From an uncultured Prevotellaceae bacterium (GTDB lineage: Bacteria > Bacteroidota > Bacteroidia > Bacteroidales > Muribaculaceae): a stretch of 64,000 nucleotides of DNA. The notes below the pieces were generated by a model. It ran no database searches. It had not been told where the DNA came from and saw nothing but the letters and a program-made list of their open reading frames with translations. The stretch is from contig ONJS01000009.1 in assembly GCA_900318205.1 (NCBI GenBank), forward strand, positions 92,088-156,087, read 5' to 3'. Shown here in pieces: positions 1-11,877 of this stretch. The translations under genes and the position numbers were made by a program. How positions within the stretch are numbered: the stretch's first letter is position 1; the number at the start of each line of letters is the position of its first letter.

Positions 1-110
1 AGTTGCGCTGGCTAGAAAACGGCTACACCATCAAGGCGGGCATCACCACCACTGCTACCATCGGCATCGACACCCCCGAGGACCTCGCCCGTGCCGAAGA
101 GTACCTACGT

Positions 111-119
<9 letters not shown>
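1..119 (+). CDS. kdsB: 3-deoxy-manno-octulosonate cytidylyltransferase, C-terminal fragment
   Basis: This is the last 38 codons of a gene that begins outside the window, read in the frame starting at base 3 and ending with TAA at 117-119. The peptide contains LRWLENGY and TIGIDTPEDLARAEEYL, which match the conserved C-terminus of KdsB. KdsB makes CMP-Kdo for the lipopolysaccharide inner core, in the cytoplasm. The stop lies 23 bases before the beta-galactosidase start, so the two could be co-transcribed. Only the C-terminus is visible, so the assignment rests on that motif. Confidence 0.8.
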
Positions 120-3244
<3,125 letters not shown>

Positions 3245-3261
3245 CGAATATAACTGATTTA

Positions 3262-3323
3262 AACAACTGAACCATCTGAATGCTCTGAGAATTAACTCAG
3301 ATTTTTCAGATGGTTCAGTTGTT
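3262..3323. terminator. Long hairpin between convergent genes
   Basis: Perfect 19-bp inverted arms (3262-3280 and 3305-3323, left arm AACAACTGAACCATCTGAA) flank a loop that itself contains CTGAG/CTCAG. It lies between the convergent beta-galactosidase and CDF genes and could stop transcription from both sides. There is no clean U-tract. Confidence 0.6.
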
Positions 3324-3340
3324 GTTGCATTTAAAGGAAC

Positions 3341-3391
3341 GCGGATGCTCCTTTAAACTCCTAACTCTAAACTGCGTGCGCAGAGAGCATC
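3341..3391. repeat. Mosaic intergenic word cluster
   Basis: It contains GCGGATGC (3341-3348), heptamer-like AACTCCTAACTCTAAAC (about 3356-3372) and TGCGTGCGCAGAGAGCATC, a variant of a word also found near 55355 and 60009. No gene is present. Confidence 0.5.
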
Positions 3392-3392
3392 A

Positions 3393-4496
3393 TTACTCGC
3401 TGTAGTTATGGTCGATGACGATAGAGACCTTGTCGTCGGGGACAAGGGGTTGCAATTCGGCCTTCAGTTCCTCGATAAAGGCGGCATCGTCGTGGACGGT
3501 GATGTCGGGTACCACATCGATGGATACACGGTGCTCGTCCTCGAAGTAGTAGAAGCCGTGCACCTGCTCGACATGTTCGTGGGCAGCAGCGGCCTGCATG
3601 ACGGTGTGCTGCAACTGGGCAAGCTTGTTTTCACCCGTAGCGACTGCATACACGCCAACGGTCATGATAATGCCGTGACGGTCAAACATTTCCTCGCTGA
3701 TGCGACGCGTGAGGCCGTGGATCTGGTGGGCATCCATCGTGTCCATCACGTTGATGTGCAAGGAGCCGATTTGCACGTCAGGACCATAATTGTGGACAAT
3801 GATGTCAAACACGCCATGCACGCCCTCAAAGTCGTTGACCTCCTTTTTGATTTGAGACAACAGTTCAGGCGAAATCTTGGCACCGAGCAACTCGTTGACG
3901 GGCGAAGCAAGCATCTCGATACCGGCCTTGATGATGACCAGCGAGATGAGGGCGCCCAGGATGCCGTCGAGCGACACGTTCCACAGCATCATCACGCCTG
4001 CCGAGATGAGCGTCGCCAGCGTGATGATGGCATCGAACAAGGCATCGGAACCCGAGGCGATCAATGCGTCGCTCTTGAGTTTCTCTCCCTGCGACTTGAC
4101 ATATCGGCCAAGCACCAGTTTCACGACAATCGCCACAATGATGACGATGAGCGTCGTGGTGGTATAGGTTGGCTCGGTGGGATTGAAAATCTTCTTGACC
4201 GACTCGATGAGCGACGTCACGCCCGCAGTGAGTACAATCACCGCAATGATGATGGCGCTGAAGTACTCGATACGGCCAAAGCCGAAGGGGTGCTTCCTGT
4301 CGGCGGGACGCTGCGACAGCTTTGTGCCGATGATGGTAATGACACTCGAGAGCGCGTCGCTCAGGTTGTTCACTGCATCCATAACGATGGCTACTGAACT
4401 GGCCAACAAGCCAACACCTGCCTTGAATGCAGCAAGCAACACATTGGCAATGATGCCAATCCAACTTGTCCTGATAATCTGTGAAGAACGATCCAT
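3393..4496 (-). CDS. Cation diffusion facilitator family metal exporter
   Basis: A 367-residue inner-membrane antiporter that exports divalent metals. About six transmembrane helices lie in the first 215 residues, followed by a cytoplasmic ferredoxin-like domain (about 215-367) typical of CDF proteins. Helix II carries DAVNNLSD and helix V carries SGSDALFDA, giving NxxxD and DxxxD metal-site patterns. These fit Mn/Fe/Zn-type CDFs rather than the HxxxD zinc-specific class, but specificity is uncertain. The last residues extend slightly beyond the classical domain. It faces the beta-galactosidase gene convergently. No clear TAnnTTTG box is seen directly upstream. Confidence 0.88.
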   Translation of the reverse strand: MDRSSQIIRTSWIGIIANVLLAAFKAGVGLLASSVAIVMDAVNNLSDALSSVITIIGTKLSQRPADRKHPFGFGRIEYFSAIIIAVIVLTAGVTSLIESVKKIFNPTEPTYTTTTLIVIIVAIVVKLVLGRYVKSQGEKLKSDALIASGSDALFDAIITLATLISAGVMMLWNVSLDGILGALISLVIIKAGIEMLASPVNELLGAKISPELLSQIKKEVNDFEGVHGVFDIIVHNYGPDVQIGSLHINVMDTMDAHQIHGLTRRISEEMFDRHGIIMTVGVYAVATGENKLAQLQHTVMQAAAAHEHVEQVHGFYYFEDEHRVSIDVVPDITVHDDAAFIEELKAELQPLVPDDKVSIVIDHNYSE

Positions 4497-4600
4497 GATT
4501 TATTTAGTTGTGTATTTTGTTATTTTTCACAATATTTAATTCATTGAATGATAGTTAATTAAATGCAGCGCACGATAATCATGACGCCAGTTGATTGGAG

Positions 4601-5059
4601 TCAACAATTACTGTCTATTGGGGGTTGCCACAGGAAGAGGCCTGCAGCAGTGGCAAGCTGTCGGACCAATTCAAGCAAGGACGGTGAAGGGTTGTAGAGG
4701 GTGAGATTGGTGTCGCCGCCGCTGGCGGTTATCAGAGCCTCGCCATCGTCAATCAGGACGCACAGGTGACCGTTCTGCAGACTCTCCATCAGCCACTTTT
4801 CCAGCATCTTGGGGCCCGGATACAGCCATTCATCACCACCATCTCGGCTCACCAGCAGGTCGTGGTAGCAGTTCAATTTCAGCAGCACATCGACAAATTG
4901 GCGGCACAGGCGCTCATGCTGAGGCTCCTGCAGATAATACTGCTCCACAGCGAAAAACTGCCCCTTGCTGGCTTGCGGCACCTGCATCGGCAGGAAGTCA
5001 ATCACCCAATAAGGCGCCTCCAGCAACTGCTCTACTATTTGGTCAAAATTAGTCTCCAT
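4601..5059 (-). CDS. Conserved hypothetical protein, 152 aa
   Basis: I do not recognise a named domain. The protein is small, soluble, acidic and leucine-rich, with no signal peptide or membrane helix. The start at 5059 (METNFDQIVEQLLEAPYW) is chosen over an upstream in-frame Met at 5158, because a TACCTTTG promoter box on this strand at 5069-5076 lies inside the longer reading frame. Transcription from it would begin only a few bases before 5059, making the mRNA nearly leaderless. The gene is divergent from the PASTA gene. Function unknown. Confidence 0.7.
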   Translation of the reverse strand: METNFDQIVEQLLEAPYWVIDFLPMQVPQASKGQFFAVEQYYLQEPQHERLCRQFVDVLLKLNCYHDLLVSRDGGDEWLYPGPKMLEKWLMESLQNGHLCVLIDDGEALITASGGDTNLTLYNPSPSLLELVRQLATAAGLFLWQPPIDSNC

Positions 5060-5068
5060 AAGCACTCG

Positions 5069-5076
5069 CAAAGGTA
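5069..5076 (-). promoter_or_regulatory. -7 box (TACCTTTG) for the 4601-5059 gene
   Basis: On the minus strand the sequence reads TACCTTTG, a match to the Bacteroidota TAnnTTTG box, 9 bases before the chosen ATG. It decides the start codon of the gene. Confidence 0.65.
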
Positions 5077-5114
5077 ACGTTTTTTCCAAATCTGAAAAAA
5101 AACAGAGTCGCTTA

Positions 5115-5145
5115 TTTGCATTGCCACCGAAAAACACTATCTTTG
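5115..5145 (+). promoter_or_regulatory. Promoter of the PASTA gene (TTTG-N19-TATCTTTG)
   Basis: TTTG at 5115-5118 and TATCTTTG at 5138-5145 with exactly 19 bases between them, the Bacteroidota sigma-ABfr consensus spacing. It lies 27 bases before the GTG start and inside the longer alternative frame of the divergent gene. Confidence 0.75.
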
Positions 5146-5172
5146 CAGATTGAACCATTCAAATGAATTATC

Positions 5173-5982
5173 GTGAGCAACAACAAAGAAAAAAATACGG
5201 GCGGATTTGACCGCTTTCGTGACCGCCACCCCATTCTCGTGAACTCAGTTCTGATGGCTCTGGCGCTGGTGGCATTGGGCTACATAGCCCTTCTGTTTAT
5301 CGATGTATTCACTTCCCATGGCCAGCAAGTGCAGGTGCCTGACGTTCGCAATATGCCATTAGAAAAGGCTATTGAGATACTGGATGATGCCGGTCTGCGG
5401 TGGGAAATCAGTGATTCGACAACTTTCTACGAGAACTATAAGCCTGGATCGGTCATTGACCAGGATCCCAAGGCCAAGTCCTATATCAAGAAAATCCGTA
5501 TCATCTATCTAAGCGTGAATGCGATGCATGCACCCATCATTCCCTTGCCCAAACTGGTAGAATTGCCCGGCAGGCAGGGTATGGCGACTCTCAAGGCGAT
5601 GGGCTTCAAGAATGTGAAAATGGATAGCGTTCCCAGTGAGATGGGCGGCTTGATCCTTCAAGTATCCGTTGATGGTCACAATGTGGCTCCAGGAACCCCT
5701 GTCAGTGTGAACAGCCAGATCAAAATCACCGTGGGCGACGGCTCCATCGTTGACCTGAACCCTGAACAGGTGCTTGACCCCGCCTTGATGGACTCGATTG
5801 ACGAGGCCAACTACAAGGACGCCCAGGAGACCTACGAGCAGGAGATGAAGGAAGCCCAAGCCCGTGCCGAGCAGGAACGCAAGGCACAGTCTTCGGAGGA
5901 AAAGAAGGACAAAGACAAGGACAAGAAAAAAGACAAAGATAAAGATAAGAAAAAAGAGCAGGACAAGGGCAAGAAAAACTGA
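5173..5982 (+). CDS. PASTA-domain membrane protein
   Basis: A 269-residue single-pass protein. Residues 1-19 are cytoplasmic, about 20-43 form one transmembrane helix, and two PASTA repeats follow (about 49-115 and 118-190). The tail (about 225-269) is an extreme Lys/Asp/Glu run. PASTA domains bind peptidoglycan or muropeptides. In Bacteroidota the stand-alone protein usually sits beside an RluD-type gene, as here apart from one inserted gene. There is no kinase domain, unlike the Firmicute PASTA kinases. GTG at 5173 is the first start in frame after the promoter. Confidence 0.85.
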   Translation: MSNNKEKNTGGFDRFRDRHPILVNSVLMALALVALGYIALLFIDVFTSHGQQVQVPDVRNMPLEKAIEILDDAGLRWEISDSTTFYENYKPGSVIDQDPKAKSYIKKIRIIYLSVNAMHAPIIPLPKLVELPGRQGMATLKAMGFKNVKMDSVPSEMGGLILQVSVDGHNVAPGTPVSVNSQIKITVGDGSIVDLNPEQVLDPALMDSIDEANYKDAQETYEQEMKEAQARAEQERKAQSSEEKKDKDKDKKKDKDKDKKKEQDKGKKN

Positions 5983-6074
5983 CCTTGGACGCTCTTTGTG
6001 CAGATACATTATTTTCTTCACTTCAAACACATTAACAAATAAACATTTATCATTAACCCTTTAAATTTTTTATT

Positions 6075-6710
6075 ATGGATAAAACTGAATTTTACAAAAA
6101 ATGCGAAAATGCCGCAATTTTTAAGATTTTGCGAGAAAAAGGCTTTAAGGTTTTTGATACAGGATTTTATAATCTGAATATCATTGGCATCAGGTCTGAT
6201 CAACAGGGCGCAGTCACTAATCTGTATGACGATTTGCTCGTGGTCATCTATCAAACCCCTAGAGGAATTTGGAATAAACAGATTTATAAAATCACTACCG
6301 AACCTGGACTTTACTATACTCAGCATCCGATGAATTCAAAAGGCACAGCCATTCTTGTCCCCGGACAATATCGTGGTTGCTATAAGGTCGGCAAGCATCA
6401 AGGTAAATATGATGCTCTAGTGCAGCAGAAAGCCGTCAAGGTTTATAGAGACGATAACAAAGATAAGGTCTATAATTTAAAGCCCGAATGTGTAGATAAT
6501 GGCATCTTTGGTATTAATATCCACAGATCAAACGAGTGGGTAGAAAGCCAATATGTAAATAAATATTCCGCTGGATGCCAAGTATTTGCTAACCCCAATG
6601 AGTTCGATTCATTCATGAGGCTCTGTAAACTGCAGAACCAATACTACCCGAGCAACAGTTTCACATATACTCTTTTAGATGAAAGTGAACTGATTTATAA
6701 GCTCTCATAA
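6075..6710 (+). CDS. L,D-transpeptidase-like (YkuD-type motif) protein, probably acquired
   Basis: A 211-residue soluble protein without signal peptide. The region INIHRS...YSAGCQVF places His150 and Ser165-Ala-Gly-Cys168 in the H-x(14-17)-S-x-G-C pattern of YkuD-fold L,D-transpeptidases. Related proteins without signal peptides occur in phages, so it may be a phage-type cell-wall or tail-associated enzyme. The gene is visibly AT-richer than both neighbours and splits the PASTA-RluD pair, which suggests horizontal insertion. ATG at 6075 follows an AT-rich leader. The family call rests on motif spacing only. Confidence 0.5.
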   Translation: MDKTEFYKKCENAAIFKILREKGFKVFDTGFYNLNIIGIRSDQQGAVTNLYDDLLVVIYQTPRGIWNKQIYKITTEPGLYYTQHPMNSKGTAILVPGQYRGCYKVGKHQGKYDALVQQKAVKVYRDDNKDKVYNLKPECVDNGIFGINIHRSNEWVESQYVNKYSAGCQVFANPNEFDSFMRLCKLQNQYYPSNSFTYTLLDESELIYKLS

Positions 6711-6817
6711 GCTCTAAACGAATGTGACTCACGTTAACAGATACAATCGAAAAAAGAGCAAAATAAGAAGAACAAAACCATAATTGGCTTTTAGCAGCCA
6801 GGCATTTAGGATATTCC

Positions 6818-7921
6818 ATGGCGCTGGACGACGAGCTGCTGGACGACGAATTGGAGTCGAGCGGCAAAGACGAGATACAATATGACTACAGTGAACCCGA
6901 CTTCACCGAGGACGGGCGCGACTACTGGGAGCACTACCACTATGTGGTGGAGCCAGGACAGGTATTGTTGCGCATCGACAAGTATCTCGTAGAACGCATC
7001 AAGGGCACGAGCCGCAACCGCGTGCAGAACGCAGCCGAGGCACAGTGCATTCGCGTGAACGGGCGTCCCGTCAAGAGCAACTACCGCGTACATCCCGGCG
7101 ACGTCATCAGCGTGGTGATGGACCGCCCCCGCTATGAATGCGAAATTGTTGCTCAGGATATTCCGTTAAACATCGTCTATGAGGACGCCAGCCTGATGGT
7201 GGTCAACAAGCCTGCCGGTATGGTGGTCCACCCTGGGCACGGCAACTTTGACGGTACACTGGTTAACGCCCTAGCCTGGCACTTCAAGGACAACCCTGAC
7301 TATGATGTGACCGATCCACGCTTAGGTCTCGTTCACCGCATTGACAAGGACACAAGCGGACTGCTCGTCATTGCCAAGACACCAAATGCCAAAACCTCGC
7401 TCGGCGCCCAATTCTTCAAGAAGACTACCAAGCGGCAATATATCGCCGTGGTATGGGGCGAGATGAAGCAGGAAGACGGAACGGTGACCGGCAACATCGG
7501 GCGAGATCCGCGCGACCGCGTGCTGATGAAGGTATTCCCTGACGGCGATCAGGGCAAACACGCTGTCACCCACTGGCACACCGTAGAAAACCTGGCCCAT
7601 GTGGCTGTCGTGCGCTGCCAGTTGGAGACAGGCCGTACCCACCAGATACGCGTCCACATGAAGCATATCGGGCATCCGCTATTCAACGATGCCCGATATG
7701 GCGGTGATCAAATCCTGCGCGGCAACCGCTCATCAAGCTATGCCCAGTTCATCCACAACTGCTTCGACCTGTGCCCGCGCCAAGCCCTGCACGCCAAGAC
7801 CCTCGGCTTCGTCCACCCCGAGACTGGCGAGCAGATGGACTTCGACAGCGACCTGCCCGCCGACATGGCCGCCCTCATCACCAAGTGGGAAGACTACGCC
7901 CGCAATCTCGCTGGAAAGTAA
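6818..7921 (+). CDS. rluD: RluD-family 23S rRNA pseudouridine synthase
   Basis: A 367-residue RluA/RluD-type enzyme that isomerises uridine to pseudouridine in 23S rRNA. An acidic N-terminal extension of about 45 residues precedes an S4 RNA-binding domain (about 50-105) and the catalytic domain. The motif HRIDKDTSG gives catalytic Asp176. The C-terminal GRTHQIRVHMKHIGHPLFND is typical of the family. The initiator is uncertain because the extension is low-complexity and acidic. The usual neighbour ddl is not found downstream. Exact rRNA targets cannot be read from sequence. Confidence 0.88.
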   Translation: MALDDELLDDELESSGKDEIQYDYSEPDFTEDGRDYWEHYHYVVEPGQVLLRIDKYLVERIKGTSRNRVQNAAEAQCIRVNGRPVKSNYRVHPGDVISVVMDRPRYECEIVAQDIPLNIVYEDASLMVVNKPAGMVVHPGHGNFDGTLVNALAWHFKDNPDYDVTDPRLGLVHRIDKDTSGLLVIAKTPNAKTSLGAQFFKKTTKRQYIAVVWGEMKQEDGTVTGNIGRDPRDRVLMKVFPDGDQGKHAVTHWHTVENLAHVAVVRCQLETGRTHQIRVHMKHIGHPLFNDARYGGDQILRGNRSSSYAQFIHNCFDLCPRQALHAKTLGFVHPETGEQMDFDSDLPADMAALITKWEDYARNLAGK

Positions 7922-8048
7922 ACCGCAGTCATCAACTGCTTTTCGGTATCATCTTCTTTTTACTCACCTCAAGTGAAGCCGCACTCAACTCAAGAAAATA
8001 GTCCAAATTTCGAGAGGAGGGTAGCGGATATTTCATATCGATAAAATC

Positions 8049-8429
8049 ATGAGGAAATTGCTTTTATATTTGCTCTTGTTGCTTGTCAGCCTGTCCGCGA
8101 TGAGCCAGGTATCTTATCGGCAATATAACAAATACCTCGACAGGGACGAGTTCTTTGACTGCAGCGGTACACGCATCGGCTATGCCAAGTATGACAAATA
8201 CATGGGCCGCACCGTGTATTATGACAAGAGCGGTAACGTCGTGAAATATGAAAAAGAGGACCGCTATATGGACCGCATTGACATCACCGACAAGAACTAC
8301 AACCGCATCGGTTACAAAAAATGGGACAAATATTTAGACCGATGGGAGGTTTATGACAAGAACGGCAAAATGACCATGTATTACAAGTGGAATAAGTACA
8401 TGGACCGATGGGAATACTACTATTATTGA
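8049..8429 (+). CDS. Secreted tyrosine-rich tandem-repeat protein (beta-flower-like)
   Basis: A 126-residue protein with a signal peptide (about 1-19), then four to five repeats of about 21-23 residues. Each carries Y-[DN]-K-Y-[ML]-[DG]-R followed by a short Y-D-K-[NS]-G turn, for example KYDKYMGRTVYYDKSGNVV. The pattern resembles small Bacteroidota proteins annotated as five-fold beta-flower. That link is from memory of the family and not proven. There is no catalytic motif. It probably folds as a small closed beta structure in the periplasm or at the surface. Confidence 0.7.
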   Translation: MRKLLLYLLLLLVSLSAMSQVSYRQYNKYLDRDEFFDCSGTRIGYAKYDKYMGRTVYYDKSGNVVKYEKEDRYMDRIDITDKNYNRIGYKKWDKYLDRWEVYDKNGKMTMYYKWNKYMDRWEYYYY

Positions 8430-8469
8430 TTTCTTGAAAGGAATCGCATAAATATCAAGAAAAACCTAT

Positions 8470-8477
8470 TACCTTTG
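8470..8477 (+). promoter_or_regulatory. -7 box (TACCTTTG) for the S41 protease
   Basis: TACCTTTG followed by CGG, 32 bases before the ATG at 8510. It matches the Bacteroidota -7 consensus. Confidence 0.6.
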
Positions 8478-8509
8478 CGGAAAATACTAACCCAAAAAAT
8501 ACTTCAAAC

Positions 8510-11500
8510 ATGACTATTCTGAGAAGATTAACCATGATTGCGACACTGTTGTTGACTCTCGGTGCCGCTGCTCAAACCAACCCGCTGTGGATGCGTTTTT
8601 GCGCTATATCTCCTGACGGAGAGACTGTTGCGTTCTCCTACAAGGGAGACTTGTTCACTGTGCCGGTACAGGGTGGCATAGCCCATCAACTGACGTCAAA
8701 TGACGCCTACGATGCCTACCCCGTGTGGAGCCCTGACGGTCAGAACATTGCCTTTGCCTCGGCACGCGAGGGAAGCCTCGACGTATTTGTTGTCAAGAAA
8801 GAGGGCGGCACCCCCAAGCGCCTCACCACCGACAGCGGCAACGAGACCCCGATGTGCTTCCTCGACGACAAGACGGTGCTCTTTGAGGCCGCCAACATGC
8901 CCTCGGCAACATCCATCCTCTTTGCCAGCAGCCAATTTCCGCAGGTGTATCAGGTGAGCACCGACGGCGGCAGGGCACGCCTGTTCTCAGAACTGCCGAT
9001 GCAGGACCTGAGCATCAACAGCCGCGGTGATATCCTCTACCACGACATCAAGGGCTATGAGGACCCCTTCCGCAAACATCACACGAGTTCTATCACCCGC
9101 GACATCTGGCTGAAGCAGGCGGGCAAGTTCACCAAACTCACCGACTTCAACGGCGAGGATCGCACGCCCCGCTGGGCGGCCGATGGCAACGCCTATTTCT
9201 ACCTGAGCGAACAGGACGGGACCTTCAACGTCTATAAAAACACCATCGGTGGAAAAGCCAAGCAACTTACCCGCCACACGAAGCACCCCGTACGCTACCT
9301 GACAGTCGCCAGCAATGGCATGCTGTGCTACAGTTACAACGGTGAGATTTACACCTTGCGCGAGGGCGGTGAGCCCCAAAAGGTCAATATCACCATCAAT
9401 GCCGACCGCAGCGAGAAAGAGCTGATCCGCCAGATTAAGAAAGACGGCGCTACCGCCATCAGCGTTTCTCCTGGCGGCAAGGAAATCGCCTTTGTGATGC
9501 ACGGCGACGTGTATGTCACCTCGGTGGACTACAACACGACCAAGCAGATTACCGACTCGCCCGAGCAGGAGCGCACCATCGACTTCTCGCCCGACGGCCG
9601 CAGCATCGTCTATGACAGCGAGCGTAACGGCATGTGGCAGATTTATCAGACGTCCATCAAGAACAAAGATGAAAAACTGTTCACCTATGCCACCGACCTG
9701 ATGGAAGAACAACTCACCAATACAGGCCACACCTCCATCCAGCCGCAGTACAGCCCTGACGGCAAGAGTGTCGCCTTCCTCGAAGACCGCGCCACCCTGT
9801 GCGCCGTTGACGTGAAGAGCAAGGCGGTGCGCACCCTGATGGATGGCAAGTATATCTATTCCTACAGCGACGGCGACGTATGGTATGAGTGGAGTCCTGA
9901 CAGTCGCTGGCTCCTCTCCTCCTACATCGGCACAGGCGGCTGGAACAGCCAGGACGTGGCCCTGGTCAATGCCAGCGGCAACGGCGAGGTGCACAACCTG
10001 ACCGAGAGCGGCTACAACGAGGGTAACGCCAAGTGGGTCCTCGGCGGCAAGGCAATGATTTTCACCAGCGACCGTGCGGGCTATCGTAGCCACGGCAGCT
10101 GGGGCACCGAGGATGACGTGTATATCATGTTCTTTGACCTGGATGCCTACGAGCGCTTCAGGATGACCAAGGAAGAGAAGGTGCTGCGTGAAGAGGCTGA
10201 GAAAGACAAGAAGAAAGAAGCCGAGAAGGAAAAGAACGACAAGGCTGACAAGAAGAAAAACGATAAAAAGAAAAAGGCAGCAGCCGACGAGAAGCCTGCC
10301 GTGCCTGCACTGCAGTTTGACTTGGAGAATTGCCGTGACCGCATCGCGCGCCTGACCGTGAACTCCTCCCGCCTGGGCGATTATGTCCTGTCCAACGGCG
10401 GTGACACGCTCTACTATCAGGCAGCCTTTGAGGGCGGTATGGACCTGTGGAAACATGACCTGCGTGAGAACAAGACCGAAATCGTGCTCAAGGGCGTGGG
10501 CGGTGGTTCCATGGAGATGGACAAGGACGGCAAGAACCTCTTTGTCTGCACGGGCAATGGCATCAAGAAGATTGACCTGGGCAAAGGCAAACCCGAGCCC
10601 ATCAGCTTCGAGGCCAACTTCAACTACCGTCCCTATCAGGAACGCGAGTACATTTTCAACCACATCTGGCAGCAAGTCAAGGACAAATTCTACGTCGAGG
10701 ACATCCACGGTGTGGACTGGGAAGGCTACCGCGACAACTACAAGCGCTTCCTGCCCTACATCAATAACAACTACGACTTCCGCGACATGTTGAGCGAGAT
10801 GCTGGGCGAATTGAACGGTTCCCACACGGGTGCCCGCTACAATGCCCCGGGTGCGAGCCTCAAGACAGCCGTCCTTGGCCTCTTCCTGGACAACACCTAT
10901 GAGGGTGACGGCTTGCGTGTCGAGGAAGTCATCAAGCGTGGCCCCTTTGACGTGAAGAAAACGGGTGTCACCCCCGGCTGCATCATCGAGAAAATCGACG
11001 GTCACAACATTCTGGCTGGCGAGGATTACAACTGGATGCTTGACGGCAAGGCAGGCAAGCCCATCCATGTCACCGTCTTCAACCCGACGACCAAGAAGCG
11101 CTCTGATGTCACCGTCAAGGCCATCAGCAAGGGCGAGCAGAATGAATTGCTTTACAAGCGCTGGGTGGATCGCAACCGTGCCCTGGTGGACAGCCTCTCG
11201 GGCGGTCAGCTGGCCTATGTCCATGTCAAGGAAATGAACAGCCCCTCGTTCCGCACCGTCTATCGTGAACTGCTCAGCGACAAGAACCGCAACCGCAAGG
11301 CCGTCATTGTCGATGAGCGCCACAACGGCGGCGGCTGGCTGCACGACGACCTGTGCACCCTGCTCAGCGGCAAGCAGTACCAAGAATTTGTGCCTCATGG
11401 CAAGGTGGTTGGTGCCGACCCGTTCAACAAGTGGACCAAGCCTTCCTGCGTACTCATGTGCGAGGACGACTACAGCAACGGCCACGGCTTCCCCTTTGTC

Positions 11501-11752
11501 TATAAGGAATTGGGGATCGGCAAACTCATCGGTACCCCCGTACCTGGCACGATGACCGCCGTCTGGTGGGAGACGCTGATTGACAACTCGATGATCTTCG
11601 GCATCCCGCAGGTAGGCTGCCGTGACATGCGCGGCAACTACTGCGAGAACACCCCGCTGCTGCCCGATGTTGAGGTCTACAACACCCCCGAGGACTACCT
11701 CACCGGCCACGACCGCCAACTCGAACGCGCCGTCCAAGAAATGCTGAAGTAA
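8510..11752 (+). CDS. Tricorn-like S41 family peptidase with beta-propeller
   Basis: A 1080-residue exported protease. Signal peptide about 1-21; TolB/WD40-like propeller repeats (SPDGETVAFSYKGDLF, SPDGQNIAFAS and similar) occupy roughly residues 25-550. A Lys/Glu linker (about 560-600) follows, then a C-terminal half with PDZ and S41 domains. The tricorn catalytic set can be placed: Ser771-His772 in GSHTGAR, nucleophile Ser989 in DDYSNGHGFP and Glu1021 in AVWWETL. These positions parallel tricorn protease Ser745/His746/Ser965/Glu1023. It should degrade peptides in the periplasm. The gene is single, with its own promoter and terminator. Confidence 0.88.
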   Translation: MTILRRLTMIATLLLTLGAAAQTNPLWMRFCAISPDGETVAFSYKGDLFTVPVQGGIAHQLTSNDAYDAYPVWSPDGQNIAFASAREGSLDVFVVKKEGGTPKRLTTDSGNETPMCFLDDKTVLFEAANMPSATSILFASSQFPQVYQVSTDGGRARLFSELPMQDLSINSRGDILYHDIKGYEDPFRKHHTSSITRDIWLKQAGKFTKLTDFNGEDRTPRWAADGNAYFYLSEQDGTFNVYKNTIGGKAKQLTRHTKHPVRYLTVASNGMLCYSYNGEIYTLREGGEPQKVNITINADRSEKELIRQIKKDGATAISVSPGGKEIAFVMHGDVYVTSVDYNTTKQITDSPEQERTIDFSPDGRSIVYDSERNGMWQIYQTSIKNKDEKLFTYATDLMEEQLTNTGHTSIQPQYSPDGKSVAFLEDRATLCAVDVKSKAVRTLMDGKYIYSYSDGDVWYEWSPDSRWLLSSYIGTGGWNSQDVALVNASGNGEVHNLTESGYNEGNAKWVLGGKAMIFTSDRAGYRSHGSWGTEDDVYIMFFDLDAYERFRMTKEEKVLREEAEKDKKKEAEKEKNDKADKKKNDKKKKAAADEKPAVPALQFDLENCRDRIARLTVNSSRLGDYVLSNGGDTLYYQAAFEGGMDLWKHDLRENKTEIVLKGVGGGSMEMDKDGKNLFVCTGNGIKKIDLGKGKPEPISFEANFNYRPYQEREYIFNHIWQQVKDKFYVEDIHGVDWEGYRDNYKRFLPYINNNYDFRDMLSEMLGELNGSHTGARYNAPGASLKTAVLGLFLDNTYEGDGLRVEEVIKRGPFDVKKTGVTPGCIIEKIDGHNILAGEDYNWMLDGKAGKPIHVTVFNPTTKKRSDVTVKAISKGEQNELLYKRWVDRNRALVDSLSGGQLAYVHVKEMNSPSFRTVYRELLSDKNRNRKAVIVDERHNGGGWLHDDLCTLLSGKQYQEFVPHGKVVGADPFNKWTKPSCVLMCEDDYSNGHGFPFVYKELGIGKLIGTPVPGTMTAVWWETLIDNSMIFGIPQVGCRDMRGNYCENTPLLPDVEVYNTPEDYLTGHDRQLERAVQEMLK

Positions 11753-11774
11753 GTTTTTTGCCAGTAACATCATT

Positions 11775-11817
11775 AAGGTCGAGCCCCGCGAATGGTGGGA
11801 CTTGACCTTTTTCTTTT
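11775..11817 (+). terminator. Terminator of the S41 protease
   Basis: AAGGTC (11775-11780) pairs with GACCTT (11804-11809), with further inner pairing of AG/CCC to GGG/CT. TTTCTTTTG follows. Confidence 0.65.
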
Positions 11818-11848
11818 GTTCAGTGATATAAAATTCAAAAATTCTGCC

Positions 11849-11856
11849 TATATTTG
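11849..11856 (+). promoter_or_regulatory. -7 box (TATATTTG) for the WYL regulator
   Basis: TATATTTG at 11849-11856 is a full TAnnTTTG match. It rules out the earlier in-frame ATG at 11854 and supports translation from 11878. The palindrome found at the two downstream promoters is absent here. Confidence 0.65.
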
Positions 11857-11877
11857 CGTCAAAGAAATTGTTTGATT

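Noticed and set aside
8987-11773. Long minus-strand open frame of 928 codons opposite the S41 protease
   Set aside because: Its composition (Val/Ala/His/Asp-rich, no motifs) is typical of the antisense of a GC-biased gene, and the plus-strand protein has full catalytic motifs.
11854-11877. Upstream ATG of the WYL regulator
   Set aside because: It falls within the TATATTTG promoter box, so the transcript would start after it.
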